A DNA stretch of 64,000 nt from Streptomyces sp. 11x1 (GCF_032598905.1 NZ_CP122458.1:2914001-2978000); one strand, 5' to 3'. Counted from the stretch's first letter, positions 34,689 to 45,121 are shown. Translations and numbers: made by a program. The notes: generated from the letters alone by a model not told the origin.

Positions 34689-35807
34689 TCAGCCCGAGCC
34701 CACGAACAGCACCAGCAGCAGCCAGACCACCGGGGCCGTCGGGAGCAACGAGTCCAGGCGGTCCATGATGCCGCCGTGGCCCGGCAGGAGCGTGCCCATG
34801 TCCTTGATGCCGAGGTCCCGCTTGATCATGGACTCGCCGAGGTCGCCCAGCGTGGCGCTGGCCGCGACGGCGAGACCGAGGAGCAGTCCCTGCCACCAGG
34901 CACCGCCGTCGATGACGAACTCCATGAGCAGCGCGCCCGCGACCATGGCGAAGGCGATCGCGCCGAGCAGCCCCTCGCGGGTCTTGCCGGGACTGATGCG
35001 CGGCGCCAGCTTGTGCGTGCCGAAGCGCCAGCCGACGGCGTACGCGCCCGTGTCGCTGACGACGGTGAGCAGCAGGAACACCAGGACCCGCTGCGGCCCG
35101 TCGTCGGCGGTGAGCATGAGCGCGACGAACGTGGCCAGGAACGGCACGTAGAAGGCGGCGAAGACCCCTGCCGTGACATCCTTCAGATAGTTCTCCGGCG
35201 GTTCCGTCATCCGCCAGACGAGGACGGCCAGCGCGGTGAGCGCCATGGCCACCCAGGCCCCCTCGGGCCCGCGGACATAGCCGGCGACGACCATGGCCGC
35301 CCCGCCGACCGCGAGCGGCACGAGGGGCGCCCTGATGCCCTTGCGTTCCGCCAGGCGCGAGGTGAGCTCCCACAGCCCCACCACCACGGCGACCGCTATC
35401 ACCCCGACGAAGGCCGCCTTGACGATGAACAGCGAGGCGACGATGACCACACCGAGTCCGACGCCGACCCCTATGGCGGCGCCCAGGTCACGGCCCGCGC
35501 TCTTCTTCTGCGGGGCGGGCTGCGGGGCGTCGGGCATGGGCTCCGGCTTCTGCGACGCCGCCCCGTGGGGCTGCGCCGACGGCGTCTCGTCGCGGAACGG
35601 GGGACCGGCCTGCCGAGCGGCCCCCCGGTCGTCGTCCTGGTTCCCGCCATGCGCGGGTACATCGGGCACGATGGGCATGGGGCGAGTCTGCTGGGCCTCA
35701 GGCGCATCGTACGTGGGACCCGCCGGGGCATGCCCCTGGACAGGTCCCCGGTCGGTCGGCGCCCAGTACCCGGCTTGTGGCGGCGCCCCCCAGGAAGAGT
35801 CGTTCAT
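34689..35807 (-). CDS. cdsA: phosphatidate cytidylyltransferase
   Basis: A 372-residue membrane enzyme making CDP-diacylglycerol from phosphatidate and CTP, the branch point for phospholipids. The family signature is intact near the C-terminus (SMIKRDLGIKDMGTLLPGHG then GIMDR), preceded by VVSDTGAYAVGWRFGTHKLAPRISPGKT. About eight membrane segments start near residue 108. The first 105 residues are a Pro/Gln/Ala-rich cytoplasmic extension, as in other actinobacterial CdsA. ATG 35807 shares its A with the frr stop (TGATG), so the two are coupled. Confidence 0.93.
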   Translation of the reverse strand: MNDSSWGAPPQAGYWAPTDRGPVQGHAPAGPTYDAPEAQQTRPMPIVPDVPAHGGNQDDDRGAARQAGPPFRDETPSAQPHGAASQKPEPMPDAPQPAPQKKSAGRDLGAAIGVGVGLGVVIVASLFIVKAAFVGVIAVAVVVGLWELTSRLAERKGIRAPLVPLAVGGAAMVVAGYVRGPEGAWVAMALTALAVLVWRMTEPPENYLKDVTAGVFAAFYVPFLATFVALMLTADDGPQRVLVFLLLTVVSDTGAYAVGWRFGTHKLAPRISPGKTREGLLGAIAFAMVAGALLMEFVIDGGAWWQGLLLGLAVAASATLGDLGESMIKRDLGIKDMGTLLPGHGGIMDRLDSLLPTAPVVWLLLVLFVGSG

Positions 35808-36367
35808 CAGACCTCGAGGAGCTCCGCTTCCTTGTGCTTGAGCAGCTCGTCCACCTGAGCGACGTACTTCGCGGTGGTGTCGTCGAGCTCCTTCTCCGCA
35901 CGACGGCCCTCGTCCTCGCCGACCTCGCCGTCCTTGACGAGCTTGTCGATCGCGTCCTTGGCCTTGCGGCGGACGGAGCGGATGGACACCTTGGAGTCCT
36001 CCGCCTTGCTCTTGGCGACCTTGATGTAGTCGCGGCGGCGCTCCTCCGTCAGCTCGGGGAACACCACCCGGATGATGTTGCCGTCGTTGCTCGGGTTGAC
36101 GCCGAGATCGGAGTCGCGGATCGCCTGCTCGATGTTGCGCAGGGCCGTCTTGTCGAACGGGGTCACCACGGCCATGCGCGGTTCCGGCACCGAGAACGAG
36201 GCGAGCTGGTTGATCGGCGTCAGCGCACCGTAGTAGTCAGCCACGATCTTGTTGAACATCGCCGGGTGCGCACGACCGGTGCGGATCGCGGCGAAGTCGT
36301 CCTTGGCGACCACGACGGCCTTCTCCATCTTCTCCTCGGCCTCGAGGAGGGTCTCTTCGATCACCAC
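35807..36367 (-). CDS. frr: ribosome recycling factor
   Basis: 186 residues, usual RRF length (185). It has the triple-helix domain ends ([29 protein letters not shown] and [31 protein letters not shown]) and the hinge/domain [17 protein letters not shown]...VTPFDK. It splits post-termination ribosomes with EF-G. GTG start at 36367 after GCAGGAGC. It lies between pyrH (152 bp upstream) and cdsA (1-bp overlap), the standard bacterial order. Confidence 0.96.
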   Translation of the reverse strand: MVIEETLLEAEEKMEKAVVVAKDDFAAIRTGRAHPAMFNKIVADYYGALTPINQLASFSVPEPRMAVVTPFDKTALRNIEQAIRDSDLGVNPSNDGNIIRVVFPELTEERRRDYIKVAKSKAEDSKVSIRSVRRKAKDAIDKLVKDGEVGEDEGRRAEKELDDTTAKYVAQVDELLKHKEAELLEV

Positions 36368-36519
36368 TTGCTCCTGCGTGTCTTGAGTAGGCCCGGCAGC
36401 TGTACTTGGTCTGGTCGGCGGCCGGCTGCGTCGCGTCTTGTTCCTGCACGGTTCCCGACCGGCAGGACATTGTCCATCCCCCGGTCAGGCTCCGTCCCCC
36501 GGGCAGGGGAAGGACCCGG

Positions 36520-37278
36520 TCAGGCCCGGCTTCCCTGATCACCCACGAGAGTGCCGATCTTCTCACCCTTGACGGCCCGCGCGATATTGCCCTCCTTGAG
36601 AAGCTCGAACACGAGGATCGGGAGCTTGTTGTCACGGCAGAGCGTGATCGCGGTGGCATCGGCGACCTTCAGCTCGCGGGTGATCACCTCGCCATAGCCG
36701 AGGGAGTCGAACTTGACCGCGTCCGGGTTGGTCTTGGGGTCGGAGTCGTAGACCCCGTCCACGCCGTTCTTGCCCATCAGCAGCGCCTCGGCGTCGATCT
36801 CCAGGGCGCGCTGCGCGGCGGTGGTGTCGGTGGAGAAGTAGGGCATACCCATACCGGCGCCGAAGATGACCACACGGCCCTTCTCCAGGTGGCGCACGGC
36901 GCGCAGCGGGATGTACGGCTCGGCGACCTGGCCCATGGTGATGGCGGTCTGGACGCGGCTGTCGATGCCCTCCTTCTCCAGGAAGTCCTGGAGGGCGAGG
37001 CAGTTCATGACCGTGCCGAGCATGCCCATGTAGTCGGAGCGGGCCCGGTCCATGCCGCGCTGCTGGAGTTCGGCGCCGCGGAAGAAGTTGCCGCCGCCGA
37101 TGACGACGGCGATCTCCGCGCCGTCGCGTACGACGGCCGCGATCTCCCGGGCGATCGCGTGCACCACGTCGGGGTCGACGCCGAGGCCACCGCCCCCGGA
37201 GAACGCCTCTCCGGACAGCTTCAGCAGAAACCGGCCGCTCAATTTGCCGTCGTCGCTCTTCTGGGGCTTGGTGGTCAT
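36520..37278 (-). CDS. pyrH: uridylate kinase
   Basis: A 252-residue UMP kinase of the amino-acid-kinase fold, which phosphorylates UMP to UDP as a hexamer. Seen are [13 protein letters not shown] (ATP site), IGGGNFFRG (UMP phosphate), [26 protein letters not shown] and [12 protein letters not shown]. Pyrimidine nucleotides control it allosterically in other bacteria. The ATG at 37278 is the start. A perfect hairpin (37316-37365) separates it from tsf, so pyrH-frr-cdsA probably form their own unit. Confidence 0.95.
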   Translation of the reverse strand: MTTKPQKSDDGKLSGRFLLKLSGEAFSGGGGLGVDPDVVHAIAREIAAVVRDGAEIAVVIGGGNFFRGAELQQRGMDRARSDYMGMLGTVMNCLALQDFLEKEGIDSRVQTAITMGQVAEPYIPLRAVRHLEKGRVVIFGAGMGMPYFSTDTTAAQRALEIDAEALLMGKNGVDGVYDSDPKTNPDAVKFDSLGYGEVITRELKVADATAITLCRDNKLPILVFELLKEGNIARAVKGEKIGTLVGDQGSRA

Positions 37279-37315
37279 GGAGATCTCGCCTCTTTACGTG
37301 TCGCACATACGAAGA

Positions 37316-37365
37316 AGGCCATTGCCGGTGGGGTGGTGTTCGCATCCCATGCGCGGCAATGGCCT
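37316..37365 (-). terminator. 12-bp stem between tsf and pyrH
   Basis: AGGCCATTGCCG (37316-37327) pairs perfectly with CGGCAATGGCCT (37354-37365), with an extra GTGGG/CCCAT pairing inside. It ends the rpsB-tsf transcript or attenuates entry into pyrH. Confidence 0.8.
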
Positions 37366-37473
37366 CCTCGTCAGATCTGCTGTCGTCCGCATCGCGTCAC
37401 GCGCGCACGGGGCGGCGTACACGAACGACTGCACTCGACCCTATCGGGGCCGGGCGCTGGTCGCGTAACGGAC

Positions 37474-38310
37474 TCAGATGCCGACCTTGATGCGCGTGAA
37501 GCGCTTCAGGGTGACACCGGCCTCGTCCAGAACCTTCTGGACGGACTTCTTGTTGTCCAGCGCGTAGGGCTGGCCGAGCAGCGTGGCGTCCTTGAAGAAG
37601 CCGTTGAGGCGACCCTCGACGATCTTCGGCAGGGCGGCCTCGGGCTTGCCCTCGGCGCGGGTGGTCTCCTCGGCGACGCGGCGCTCGGACTCGACGACCT
37701 CGGCCGGCACGTCCTCCTTGGAGAGGTACTTCGGCGCGAAGGCGGCGATGTGCTGGGCGACACCCTTGGCGAGGTCGGCGTCGGCCTTGTCCAGCTCGAC
37801 CAGGACACCGATCTGCGGAGGCAGGTCGGGCATGGTGCGGTGCATGTAGGCGAAGACGAAGCCGTCGGCGAACTGCGCGAAGCGGTCGAGGACGATCTTC
37901 TCGCCGAGGTTGGCGTTGGCCTCGTCGACGTACGCCTGGACGGTCTTGCCGGCCTCGATCTCGGAGGCGAGCAGGGCGTCGAGGTCCGCCGGGGAGGTCG
38001 CGGCGACGTGCGCGGCGATGGCGTTCGCGGCGGCCTGGAACTTCTCGCCCTTGGCGACGAAGTCCGTCTCGCACTTCAGCTCGACGAGGACACCGGAGGT
38101 GTTGTCGTCGGCGATGAGGGAGACCACGGCGCCGTTCTCGGCGGAGCGGCCCTCGCGCTTGGCGACGCCCTTCTGGCCCTTGATGCGCAGGGCCTCGACG
38201 GCCTTGTCGACGTTGCCCTCGGCCTCGTCCAGCGCCTTCTTGCAGTCCATCATGCCGGCGCCGGTGAGCTCGCGGAGCTTCTTGACGTCGGCGGCGGTGT
38301 AGTTCGCCAT
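37474..38310 (-). CDS. tsf: elongation factor Ts
   Basis: A 278-residue EF-Ts, the nucleotide exchange factor for EF-Tu. The N-terminal UBA-like part contains [25 protein letters not shown], which contacts EF-Tu's G domain. The core repeats follow ([14 protein letters not shown] and further helices) and the C-terminus is [22 protein letters not shown]. Length fits the actinobacterial form, shorter than E. coli tsf in the coiled-coil. The ATG at 38310 is preceded by a GAGAAGAG site. It lies 159 bp downstream of rpsB behind a hairpin. Confidence 0.96.
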   Translation of the reverse strand: MANYTAADVKKLRELTGAGMMDCKKALDEAEGNVDKAVEALRIKGQKGVAKREGRSAENGAVVSLIADDNTSGVLVELKCETDFVAKGEKFQAAANAIAAHVAATSPADLDALLASEIEAGKTVQAYVDEANANLGEKIVLDRFAQFADGFVFAYMHRTMPDLPPQIGVLVELDKADADLAKGVAQHIAAFAPKYLSKEDVPAEVVESERRVAEETTRAEGKPEAALPKIVEGRLNGFFKDATLLGQPYALDNKKSVQKVLDEAGVTLKRFTRIKVGI

Positions 38311-38408
38311 GATCTGTGAATCTCTTCTCGGAGTTCGAAGTCTCGAAGTCGGCGTCCGCCGCCGCTCGTAGGGCGGGCGCCCGCCGAAGATCTACGGGCT
38401 GCAGGTGA

Positions 38409-38441
38409 ACGGCGGGTGGCGCGCTCGGCGCCACCCGCCGT
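38409..38441 (-). terminator. 14-bp stem between rpsB and tsf
   Basis: ACGGCGGGTGGCGC (38409-38422) pairs perfectly with GCGCCACCCGCCGT (38428-38441) across GCTCG. In the rpsB-tsf gap such a hairpin would lower tsf readthrough or process the mRNA. Confidence 0.8.
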
Positions 38442-38469
38442 CATGTCGACAGCCCTACGACCGTGAAGG

Positions 38470-39390
38470 TCAGGCCTGCTCGGCGTCCGCGGCCGGAGCC
38501 TCGGCGGACGGAGCCTCGGCGACGGGGGCCTCGGCGACGGGGGCCTCGGCAGCGGCCTCGGCCGGAGCCTCAGCGGCAGCCGGGGCCTCAGCGGCGGCCG
38601 GAGCCTCGTCGGCCTTCTTCTCGCCCTCGAGCAGGTCGCGCTCCCAGGCGGCCAGCGGCTCGCCCGCGGCCTTGTCGCCCTTGCCCTCGGTGGCGACGCG
38701 GGAGCGGGAGATGAGACCCTCGGCGACCGCGTCGGCGATCACACGGGTGAGCAGCGTGACGGAGCGGATCGCGTCGTCGTTGCCGGGGATCTTGTAGTCG
38801 ACCTCGTCGGGGTCGCAGTTGGTGTCAAGGATGGCGACGACCGGGATGTTGAGCTTCCGGGCCTCGCCGACCGCGATGTGCTCCTTCTTGGTGTCCACGA
38901 TCCAGACGGCGCTGGGCACCTTCTGCATCTCGCGGATACCACCGAGGGTCTTCTCCAGCTTGGCCTTCTCACGCGAGAGGACCAGGAGCTCCTTCTTGGT
39001 CAGACCCGACGACGCGACGTCCTCGAAGTCGATCTGCTCGAGCTCCTTGAGGCGCTGCAGACGCTTGTAGACGGTCGAGAAGTTGGTGAGCATGCCGCCC
39101 AGCCAGCGCTGGTTGACGTAGGGCATGCCGACGCGGGTGGCCTGCTCGGCGATGGCCTCCTGCGCCTGCTTCTTCGTGCCGACGAACATGACCGTGCCGC
39201 CGTGGGCGACGGTCTCCTTGACGAACTCGTAGGCGCGGTCGATGTACGACAGCGACTGGAGCAGGTCGATGATGTAGATGCCGTTGCGCTCGGTGAAGAT
39301 GAAGCGCTTCATCTTCGGGTTCCAGCGACGGGTCTGGTGACCGAAGTGGACGCCGCTCTCCAGCAGCTCCCGCATCGTGACGACGGCCAT
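38470..39390 (-). CDS. rpsB: 30S ribosomal protein S2
   Basis: A 306-residue S2 starting [27 protein letters not shown], with [17 protein letters not shown] and the [29 protein letters not shown] core. The family usually ends near 240 residues. Here about 60 extra C-terminal residues are a Glu/Ala/Pro-rich acidic tail (repeats of PAAAEAPA and PVAEA), common in streptomycetes and probably disordered. The ATG at 39390 is preceded by AAGGAGAACGGCC. The longer frame upstream runs through promoter DNA. Divergent from the M23 peptidase gene. Confidence 0.95.
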   Translation of the reverse strand: MAVVTMRELLESGVHFGHQTRRWNPKMKRFIFTERNGIYIIDLLQSLSYIDRAYEFVKETVAHGGTVMFVGTKKQAQEAIAEQATRVGMPYVNQRWLGGMLTNFSTVYKRLQRLKELEQIDFEDVASSGLTKKELLVLSREKAKLEKTLGGIREMQKVPSAVWIVDTKKEHIAVGEARKLNIPVVAILDTNCDPDEVDYKIPGNDDAIRSVTLLTRVIADAVAEGLISRSRVATEGKGDKAAGEPLAAWERDLLEGEKKADEAPAAAEAPAAAEAPAEAAAEAPVAEAPVAEAPSAEAPAADAEQA

Positions 39391-39605
39391 GGCCGTTCTC
39401 CTTGAATTTCTCGGTTGTGCCGCGAGAACCGGACGGCTCCCGCGCCTGACGCCCGCGATGCGCCGTTGCCACTGAGGACCGAGGGGCGCTGATACGGACC
39501 GTCCGACGAATCTGACGGACCTCGTACCGGGGCGTGCGAAGTCGACCCGGTGACCCGGATCGCCACCAGAAGTGTACGGGACCCGCGAGGCCCCGGGTGA
39601 CGCCG

Positions 39606-39632
39606 TTATCCACAACCGACGAGTAGTCCACA
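39606..39632 (+). promoter_or_regulatory. two DnaA-box-like sequences
   Basis: TTATCCACA (39606-39614) is a perfect match to the general DnaA 9-mer and TAGTCCACA (39624-39632) differs slightly, with starts 18 bp apart. They lie in the divergent promoter region between rpsB and the M23 peptidase gene. DnaA binding is a guess from the motif only. Confidence 0.4.
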
Positions 39633-39673
39633 GCTCCCGGCCATGATCGCGCCACTCGCGGGACGCTTCCCCC

Positions 39674-40339
39674 ATGTCCGACGAGATGCCTGACGAGATG
39701 AGTCGCAAGATGCCTCACCAGATGCCTCACGGGGGCACCTCCCCGCGACGTGTCCGCCCGTGGCGGGCCCTGCTGCTGTGCCTGTTGCCGGCGCTCCTGC
39801 TCACGGCCTGGACGACCGCGCCCCGCGCGGCCCCGCGACAGGACGCCACCCCGGCGGCACCGGGGGCCGTGGAGCCCGTCCCCGCCGTGGAGCCCGTCCC
39901 CGCCGTGGCGCGCGCCTGGCCCGTCGGCCTGCGCCCCCTGGTGGCCCGGGCCTGGGAGCCTCCGCCCACCCCCTACGCACGAGGCCACCGGGGCGTCGAC
40001 CTCTCCGCACCGGCCGGTTCCCCGGTTCGCGCGGTGGCCCCGGGACGCGTCGCGTTCGCCGGCCGGGTGGCGGGCCGGGGAGTCGTCTCGATCGAACTGA
40101 CCGGCACCGGCGACCCACCCCTGCGCACGACCTACGAACCGGTGCGGACCTCGGTGAAGAAGGGCGACGCGGTGACGGCGGGCACCCCCTTGGGCACCCT
40201 GGAGGCCACCCCGTCCCACTGCCCGACCGCATGCCTCCACTGGGGCCTGCGCAGAGGCGACAGCTACCTGGACCCGCTCTCACTGCTCCCGCCGTGGCTG
40301 CTCCGTCGGGGCCCTTCACGCCTGCTACCCCTGGCGTAG
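39674..40339 (+). CDS. M23-family (LytM-like) secreted endopeptidase
   Basis: A 221-residue protein. After a hydrophilic N-terminus there is a signal-type helix ([18 protein letters not shown]), a Pro/Ala linker containing two VEPVPA units and then an M23 domain. The metal ligands are His and Asp in [17 protein letters not shown], and the C-terminal LHWGLRRG carries the second His in place of the usual HxH, whose first His may be in [13 protein letters not shown] context ([11 protein letters not shown]). Such enzymes cut peptidoglycan cross-bridges; some are degenerate regulators. The ATG at 39674 is one of several possible Met starts in the first 20 residues. Confidence 0.85.
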   Translation: MSDEMPDEMSRKMPHQMPHGGTSPRRVRPWRALLLCLLPALLLTAWTTAPRAAPRQDATPAAPGAVEPVPAVEPVPAVARAWPVGLRPLVARAWEPPPTPYARGHRGVDLSAPAGSPVRAVAPGRVAFAGRVAGRGVVSIELTGTGDPPLRTTYEPVRTSVKKGDAVTAGTPLGTLEATPSHCPTACLHWGLRRGDSYLDPLSLLPPWLLRRGPSRLLPLA

Positions 40340-40388
40340 CCGCAGGCGCCCGAAGGCCCGACGGCCCGAACGGTCCGGCCGAGAGGGC

Positions 40389-40970
40389 TCAGCCCCGCAC
40401 ACCCCGCAGAGCCATCCCCACGGCAGCCTCGGTGATCGTCGCCGGATCCTCCGCGGCCCCCAGCTCGATCCGCCGCACGGCCGCGTCCACGACGCCCTGG
40501 AGCAACATCGCACCCAACCGGGGCTCAGCCTGCCCGAGCTCCGCCAGCGCCTCCACAATCATCGCGACGAGCCCTCCGTGCGCGGCCCGGATCTTCTCCC
40601 GCGCGCCGGCGTCCAGCTCACTCGCCGAGATCGCCACCACGGCCCGGTGCCGCCGGTCCCCGACCAGTTCCAGCTGCTTGCGGACGTACGCCTCGACCTT
40701 GCCCTCGGGCCGCTCGACCGCTGCCATCGCGGCCTCGACCTCCGCCGCCCAGACGGGAAAGTCGACCTGGCACAGCTCCTCGACGACGGCCGCCCGCGAG
40801 CGGAAGTACTCGTACACGGACGACCGCGCCAGCCCCGTACGTTCGGCGAGCGCGGGGAACGTCAACGCCTCCGTCCCACCCTCGGACAACAGCGATCGAG
40901 CCGCGTCCAGCAGGGCGGCTCGCTGCATCGACCGGTGCTCGGCCACGGAGGCCGCTCGAATCCTTGGCAC
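40389..40970 (-). CDS. TetR-family transcriptional regulator
   Basis: About 193 residues. The N-terminal HTH is clear: MQRAALLDAARSLLSEGGTEALTFPALAERTGLARSSVYEYFRSRAAV, the TetR helix-turn-helix with the usual YEYF. The ligand domain (EVEAAMAAVERPEGKVEAYVRKQLELV and later helices) has no close match I can name. The GTG at 40970 (VPRIRAAS) was chosen; GTG 40979 is three codons upstream. It lies downstream of whiG and convergent with the M23 gene. A sporulation link is suggested only by position. Confidence 0.83.
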   Translation of the reverse strand: MPRIRAASVAEHRSMQRAALLDAARSLLSEGGTEALTFPALAERTGLARSSVYEYFRSRAAVVEELCQVDFPVWAAEVEAAMAAVERPEGKVEAYVRKQLELVGDRRHRAVVAISASELDAGAREKIRAAHGGLVAMIVEALAELGQAEPRLGAMLLQGVVDAAVRRIELGAAEDPATITEAAVGMALRGVRG

Positions 40971-41192
40971 GACATCCACTTTACGGACGGACCGCCACCC
41001 ACGGGAGTGCCTCTCCCGAAGCGCCCTGGCCGACGTCCTTCCGACGGCCGCCGGACGGACGTCCGACGCCCTTCCGACGACCATGGACGGCCCTACGCCA
41101 CCCACGGGGCCCGCAGCCACCGCCCCACACCCGCGCCACAAACCCACCCCTCTGCCCCGGACCGCACCCGACATTCGGCCGGATCGAGAGGG

Positions 41193-42029
41193 TCAACGGC
41201 CGAAACTCGCCAGCTTCGCCCGCAGCTGCAGCACGGACTTCGTGTGGATCTGGCTCACCCGGCTCTCGGTGACCCCCAGCACGTTCCCGATCTCAGCGAG
41301 AGTGAGCCCCTCGTAGTAGTAGAGCGTGACGACGGTCTTCTCGCGCTCGGGCAGCGTGTTGATGGCACGTGCCAGGAAACGGCGCAGCTCCCGGTCCTCC
41401 GCGACCTCGACGGGGTTGTCCGCGGCGGTGTCCTCCAGCGTGTCCATCAGACTCAGCCGGTCGCCGCCCTCGCCCCCGACGTGCAGCAGCTCCTCCAGAG
41501 CCACCACGTTGGCCAGCGACAACTGGCTGAAGACCGAGTGCAGTTCGTCGACCGCGATTCCCATCTCGGCGGCGACCTCGCCCTCGCTCGGCGTGCGTCT
41601 GAGCCGCGACTCCAGCGTGGCGTAGGCCCGCTCGACGTTGCGGGCCTTCTGCCGCACCGACCGGGGGATCCAGTCCAGCGCGCGCAGTTCGTCGATCATG
41701 GCGCCCCGGATCCGGGTGATCGCGTAGGTCTCGAACTTGATCTCCCGGTCGATGTCGAACTTCTCGATCGCATCGATGAGCCCGAAGACCCCGGAGGAGA
41801 CGAAGTCCGCCTGCTCGACGTTGGTCGGCAGGCCGACGCTCACCCGGCCCGCCACGTACTTCACCAGCGGTGAGTAGTGCAGGATCAGCTGCTCGCGCAG
41901 CCGGTCGTCGCCCGTCGTCTTGTATGTCCGCCACAGCTCGTCGAGTGTCGAGGGGGCGGGCGGGCGCACGGTGCCGCGAGCGGTGGAGGGTGCCGCCGCC
42001 CGGTCAGACCCGGAGGTGTGCTGGGGCAT
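41193..42029 (-). CDS. whiG: RNA polymerase sigma factor WhiG
   Basis: A 278-residue sigma-28-type (FliA-like) factor that starts sporulation of aerial hyphae in Streptomyces. Region 2 has [38 protein letters not shown] and [29 protein letters not shown]. Region 3 has [18 protein letters not shown]. Region 4 has [39 protein letters not shown]. Length matches S. coelicolor WhiG (about 280). The ATG at 42029 follows AAGGCGACGA. In S. coelicolor WhiG directs whiH and whiI. Confidence 0.95.
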   Translation of the reverse strand: MPQHTSGSDRAAAPSTARGTVRPPAPSTLDELWRTYKTTGDDRLREQLILHYSPLVKYVAGRVSVGLPTNVEQADFVSSGVFGLIDAIEKFDIDREIKFETYAITRIRGAMIDELRALDWIPRSVRQKARNVERAYATLESRLRRTPSEGEVAAEMGIAVDELHSVFSQLSLANVVALEELLHVGGEGGDRLSLMDTLEDTAADNPVEVAEDRELRRFLARAINTLPEREKTVVTLYYYEGLTLAEIGNVLGVTESRVSQIHTKSVLQLRAKLASFGR

Positions 42030-42300
42030 TCGTCGCCTTGTGCCGTTCTGCCGTGAACTGGGGGTGCCTGGGTGAGCTGTCGGTCTGATGTCGAGTTGCC
42101 TGTCCTGAGTCGGAATCCTCGTGAGCGTAGCGTGACTGGGGAGTCGCAGTGCGCGAAGGCCGAGGGATCGCCGATGCGCAGATACGTTCCGCTGGCCCCC
42201 CACCAGGGCTCGACGATCGCGGGGTGCGACCGCTTCGGCGCGTCAACTGCCGGAAACGGCAAGGCCGTCGGCATTCCCCCGGACGGCCGAACACGCTCCG

Positions 42301-43464
42301 TCAACCCGACCTCCGATCGGGCGAGACGGAGATCATCGCCTGGCGTGTCAACTTCCAGCCGTCGCCGTGTCGTTCGACGTAACCGAGTGCGCGCAGTTCG
42401 TACAGTCTCCCGACCGCGTCGTCCACGGTCGTGCCCGCGCCGCGCGCGATCTCCTCGGGGGCCGCGCTCCCCCGCCCCGGCAACGCTGACAGCACCTGGC
42501 GCGCGCCGGGTTCCAGCAGGTCACGGGGGAGGACGGGACCTCTGCGGTCAGGCGCCAGCTCTCCCATGTCACCCACCAGCTCGACGACTTCGGCGGCGTC
42601 GGAGACGAGGACGGCGTCACCCCGCAGCAGGTCGTGCACGCCGGCCGAGAGCGCCGAGGTGGCGGGGCCCGGCACCCCCATGGCGAACCGGCCCAGCCGC
42701 TGTGCCGCCCGCGCCGTGACCAGCGCGCCACTGCGGTAGGCCGCCTCCACGACCACAGTGCCCCTGGTGAGCGCGGCGATGACCCGGTTCCGCTGGATGA
42801 AGCGGCTCGGCGTCGGGTGCTCCCCGGGCGGCAACTCCCCGACCACGAGCCCCTGTTCCGCGATCCTGCCGATCAGCTGGACGTGTCCCCGGGGATACGG
42901 CCGGTCCACCCCGCAGGCCAGCACCGCGACGGTCGCGCCGCCGACCCCGAGCACGCCCCGGTGCGCGGCGCCGTCCACGCCGTACGCGCCCCCGGACACC
43001 ACCACCCACCCCCGCTCGGCGAGATCCGCGGCCAGGGACGCCGCCATGTGTGCGCCGTACTCCGTACAGGCCCGCGCCCCCACGACCGCGACCGACCGCA
43101 ATGCCCACATCCGCACGTTGGCCTTCCCCCGCACCCACAACCCCAAGGGCCGCCCGTCCCCGAGATCATCAAGCTGCCCGGGCCACTCCCCGTCCCCGGG
43201 GATGAGGAAACGGACTCCGGCGTCCTGCGCCCGGGCGAGGTCGCCCGTCGGATCCGCACGTGCGGCCCGGGCACACAGGCCCGCCCACCGCTTCTCGGAA
43301 GCCTCGGGCAGCGGTGGCCCACCCCGGGAGACTCTCCGCACCACCTCCCGGGCCCCGAACTCCCGCAGCCATCGCCCGCCGACTTCGTCACCGGGTTCGA
43401 GGACTCGGGCCAGAAAGGCCCGGTCGAGCCGCTCGCCCTCGGGCACCTCTACGCCGCCCGTCAT
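42301..43464 (-). CDS. dprA: DNA-processing protein DprA
   Basis: About 387 residues. The Rossmann-like core has SVAVVGARACTEYGAHMAASLAADLAERG, VVSGGAYGVDGAAHRG, TVAVLACGVDRPYPRGH, FIQRNRVIAALTRGTVVVEA and SGALVTARAAQRLGR, all classic DprA/Smf blocks that load RecA on incoming single-stranded DNA. The C-terminal winged helix (LEPGARQVLSALPGRG...) is present. ATG 43464 (MTGGVEV) is used; a GTG at 43488 also has a good GAGG. It follows yifB by a short gap. Natural transformation is not established in Streptomyces, so its role may be in recombination. Confidence 0.92.
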   Translation of the reverse strand: MTGGVEVPEGERLDRAFLARVLEPGDEVGGRWLREFGAREVVRRVSRGGPPLPEASEKRWAGLCARAARADPTGDLARAQDAGVRFLIPGDGEWPGQLDDLGDGRPLGLWVRGKANVRMWALRSVAVVGARACTEYGAHMAASLAADLAERGWVVVSGGAYGVDGAAHRGVLGVGGATVAVLACGVDRPYPRGHVQLIGRIAEQGLVVGELPPGEHPTPSRFIQRNRVIAALTRGTVVVEAAYRSGALVTARAAQRLGRFAMGVPGPATSALSAGVHDLLRGDAVLVSDAAEVVELVGDMGELAPDRRGPVLPRDLLEPGARQVLSALPGRGSAAPEEIARGAGTTVDDAVGRLYELRALGYVERHGDGWKLTRQAMISVSPDRRSG

Positions 43465-43498
43465 GGCACGCCCACCGATCCACCACACGCTTCGGGCC

Positions 43499-45121
43499 TC
43501 ACGTCAGCGCGCCGATCGCCATCGGCACCCCACGCGGGACCCCGGTGCGCAGTTGCAGACCCAGGTTGACGTCCGCCGCGTCAGGGCGGTCATGGCCGAC
43601 GAGGTCGGCGATGGTCCAGGCGACCCGGAGCACCCGGTCCAGTCCGCGCGCGGACAGCACACCCCGCTCCAGGCAGCGCTCTGCCTCGTCCATCGCACCC
43701 GGGGCCGCGTGCCACCGGTTGCGGAGTTCGCGCCCCGGTACTTCGCTGTTGGTCCGCCAGGGTGTGCCCCGCAGACGTTCGGCCGCACGCTCCCTGGCCG
43801 AGCGCACGCGGTCGGCCACCGTCGCCGTGGATTCGCCCCGAGCCCCACGCCTTGTGAGCTCGGTCCGGGTGACCCGGTCGACCTCGACCCGCAGGTCGAC
43901 CCTGTCCAGCAGCGGCCCGGAGAGCCGGGCCTGGTATCGGCGGATCGACGCGGGCGGGCACTCGCAGAGATCGTCCGTCCGCGAGAACCTGCCACAGGGG
44001 CAGGGATTCGCGGCAAGGACCATCAAGAACTTCGCCGGGAACCGGACCACGCCCGCACTGCGCGCGATGACCACATGCCCCGACTCCAGCGGCTGCCGCA
44101 GGGCATCGAGCGCCTGGCTGCCGAACTCGGGGGTCTCATCGAGGAAGAGCACCCCGCGGTGGGCGAGAGAGACCGCTCCCGGGCGGGCGACCCCCTGACC
44201 GCCGCCGACCAGGGACTGCATCGTGGCCGAGTGGTGAGGTGCGCAGTAGGGCGCGTCGTCGACCAGCGGCTTCCCCGCAGGGAGCAGGCCGGCGATCGAG
44301 TGGACCGCCGTGACCTCCAGCGACTCCTCCCTGGCCAGCTTCGGCAGGATGGTCGGCAGCCGCTCGGCGAGCATCGTCTTGCCCGCGCCCGGCGGGCCTT
44401 CGAGGAAGAGGTGGTGCCCACCTGCCGCGGCGACCTCCACGGCGGTCCGGGCCGCGAGCTGACCGACGACATCGGCGAGGTCATGGCCCAGGTCCCGCTG
44501 CGCGGCCCCCGCCGTGTGCATCCCGGTGGCAGCTCCCGTGCCCGGCAGGCGGAGCCCTGCCAGGAGTGGGTCCGGGCGTCCCTCGTCGGGCTCCTCGTCC
44601 GGCACGGGTTCGTCCGCGAGCACGGCGATCAGTTGCCGCAGGGTGCGCACGCCCAGTACTGAGACACCAGGCACCAGCGAAGCCTCCGCCGCCGCGCATT
44701 CCGGCACCACCACCTGCTCGTATCCGGCCTCGGCGGCGGCCAGGACCGCGGGCAGGATGCCCCGGACCGGCCGGACCCGTCCGTCGAGGCCGAGTTCTCC
44801 GATCATCACGATGTCGGAGAGCACCCTCGGATCGATCCGCTCGGAGGCCCCCAGCACCGCGCAGGCCACCGCCAGGTCGAAGCCACTGCCTGCCTTCGGC
44901 ACCGACGCCGGGCTGAGGCCCACGGTCAACTTCTTCTGCGGCCATTCGGCACCCGAATTCACCACCGCCGCCCTGACCCGATCCTTGCTCTCCGTCAGGC
45001 TCTTGTCCGGCAGTCCCACCAGCGTGAAGGCCGCCACGCCAGGTTCCAGGTCAGCCTGGACCTCGACCACGACCCCCTCGACGCCGACGAGGGCCACGGA
45101 GCACGTGCGGGCGAATCCCAT
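43499..45121 (-). CDS. YifB/ComM family Mg-chelatase-like AAA+ ATPase
   Basis: A 540-residue AAA+ protein. The N-terminal Lon-like domain (ARTCSVALVGVEGVVVEVQADLEPGVAAFTLVGLPD) precedes the ATPase: Walker A GPPGAGKTM, Walker B GVLFLDETPEF, and a zinc-like loop in ANPCPCGRFSRTDDLCECPP. A C-terminal lid follows. In transformable bacteria the family (ComM) is a helicase for branch migration. ATG 45121 is coupled to the end of the dprA partner; its start overlaps the YraN stop (TGATG). Operon order yraN-yifB-dprA is typical for actinomycetes. Confidence 0.92.
   Translation of the reverse strand: MGFARTCSVALVGVEGVVVEVQADLEPGVAAFTLVGLPDKSLTESKDRVRAAVVNSGAEWPQKKLTVGLSPASVPKAGSGFDLAVACAVLGASERIDPRVLSDIVMIGELGLDGRVRPVRGILPAVLAAAEAGYEQVVVPECAAAEASLVPGVSVLGVRTLRQLIAVLADEPVPDEEPDEGRPDPLLAGLRLPGTGAATGMHTAGAAQRDLGHDLADVVGQLAARTAVEVAAAGGHHLFLEGPPGAGKTMLAERLPTILPKLAREESLEVTAVHSIAGLLPAGKPLVDDAPYCAPHHSATMQSLVGGGQGVARPGAVSLAHRGVLFLDETPEFGSQALDALRQPLESGHVVIARSAGVVRFPAKFLMVLAANPCPCGRFSRTDDLCECPPASIRRYQARLSGPLLDRVDLRVEVDRVTRTELTRRGARGESTATVADRVRSARERAAERLRGTPWRTNSEVPGRELRNRWHAAPGAMDEAERCLERGVLSARGLDRVLRVAWTIADLVGHDRPDAADVNLGLQLRTGVPRGVPMAIGALT

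Noticed and set aside
42030..42300. Possible whiG promoter (TACGCT or TTGACG sequences)
   Set aside because: No -10/-35 pair with acceptable spacing could be fixed; left unassigned.
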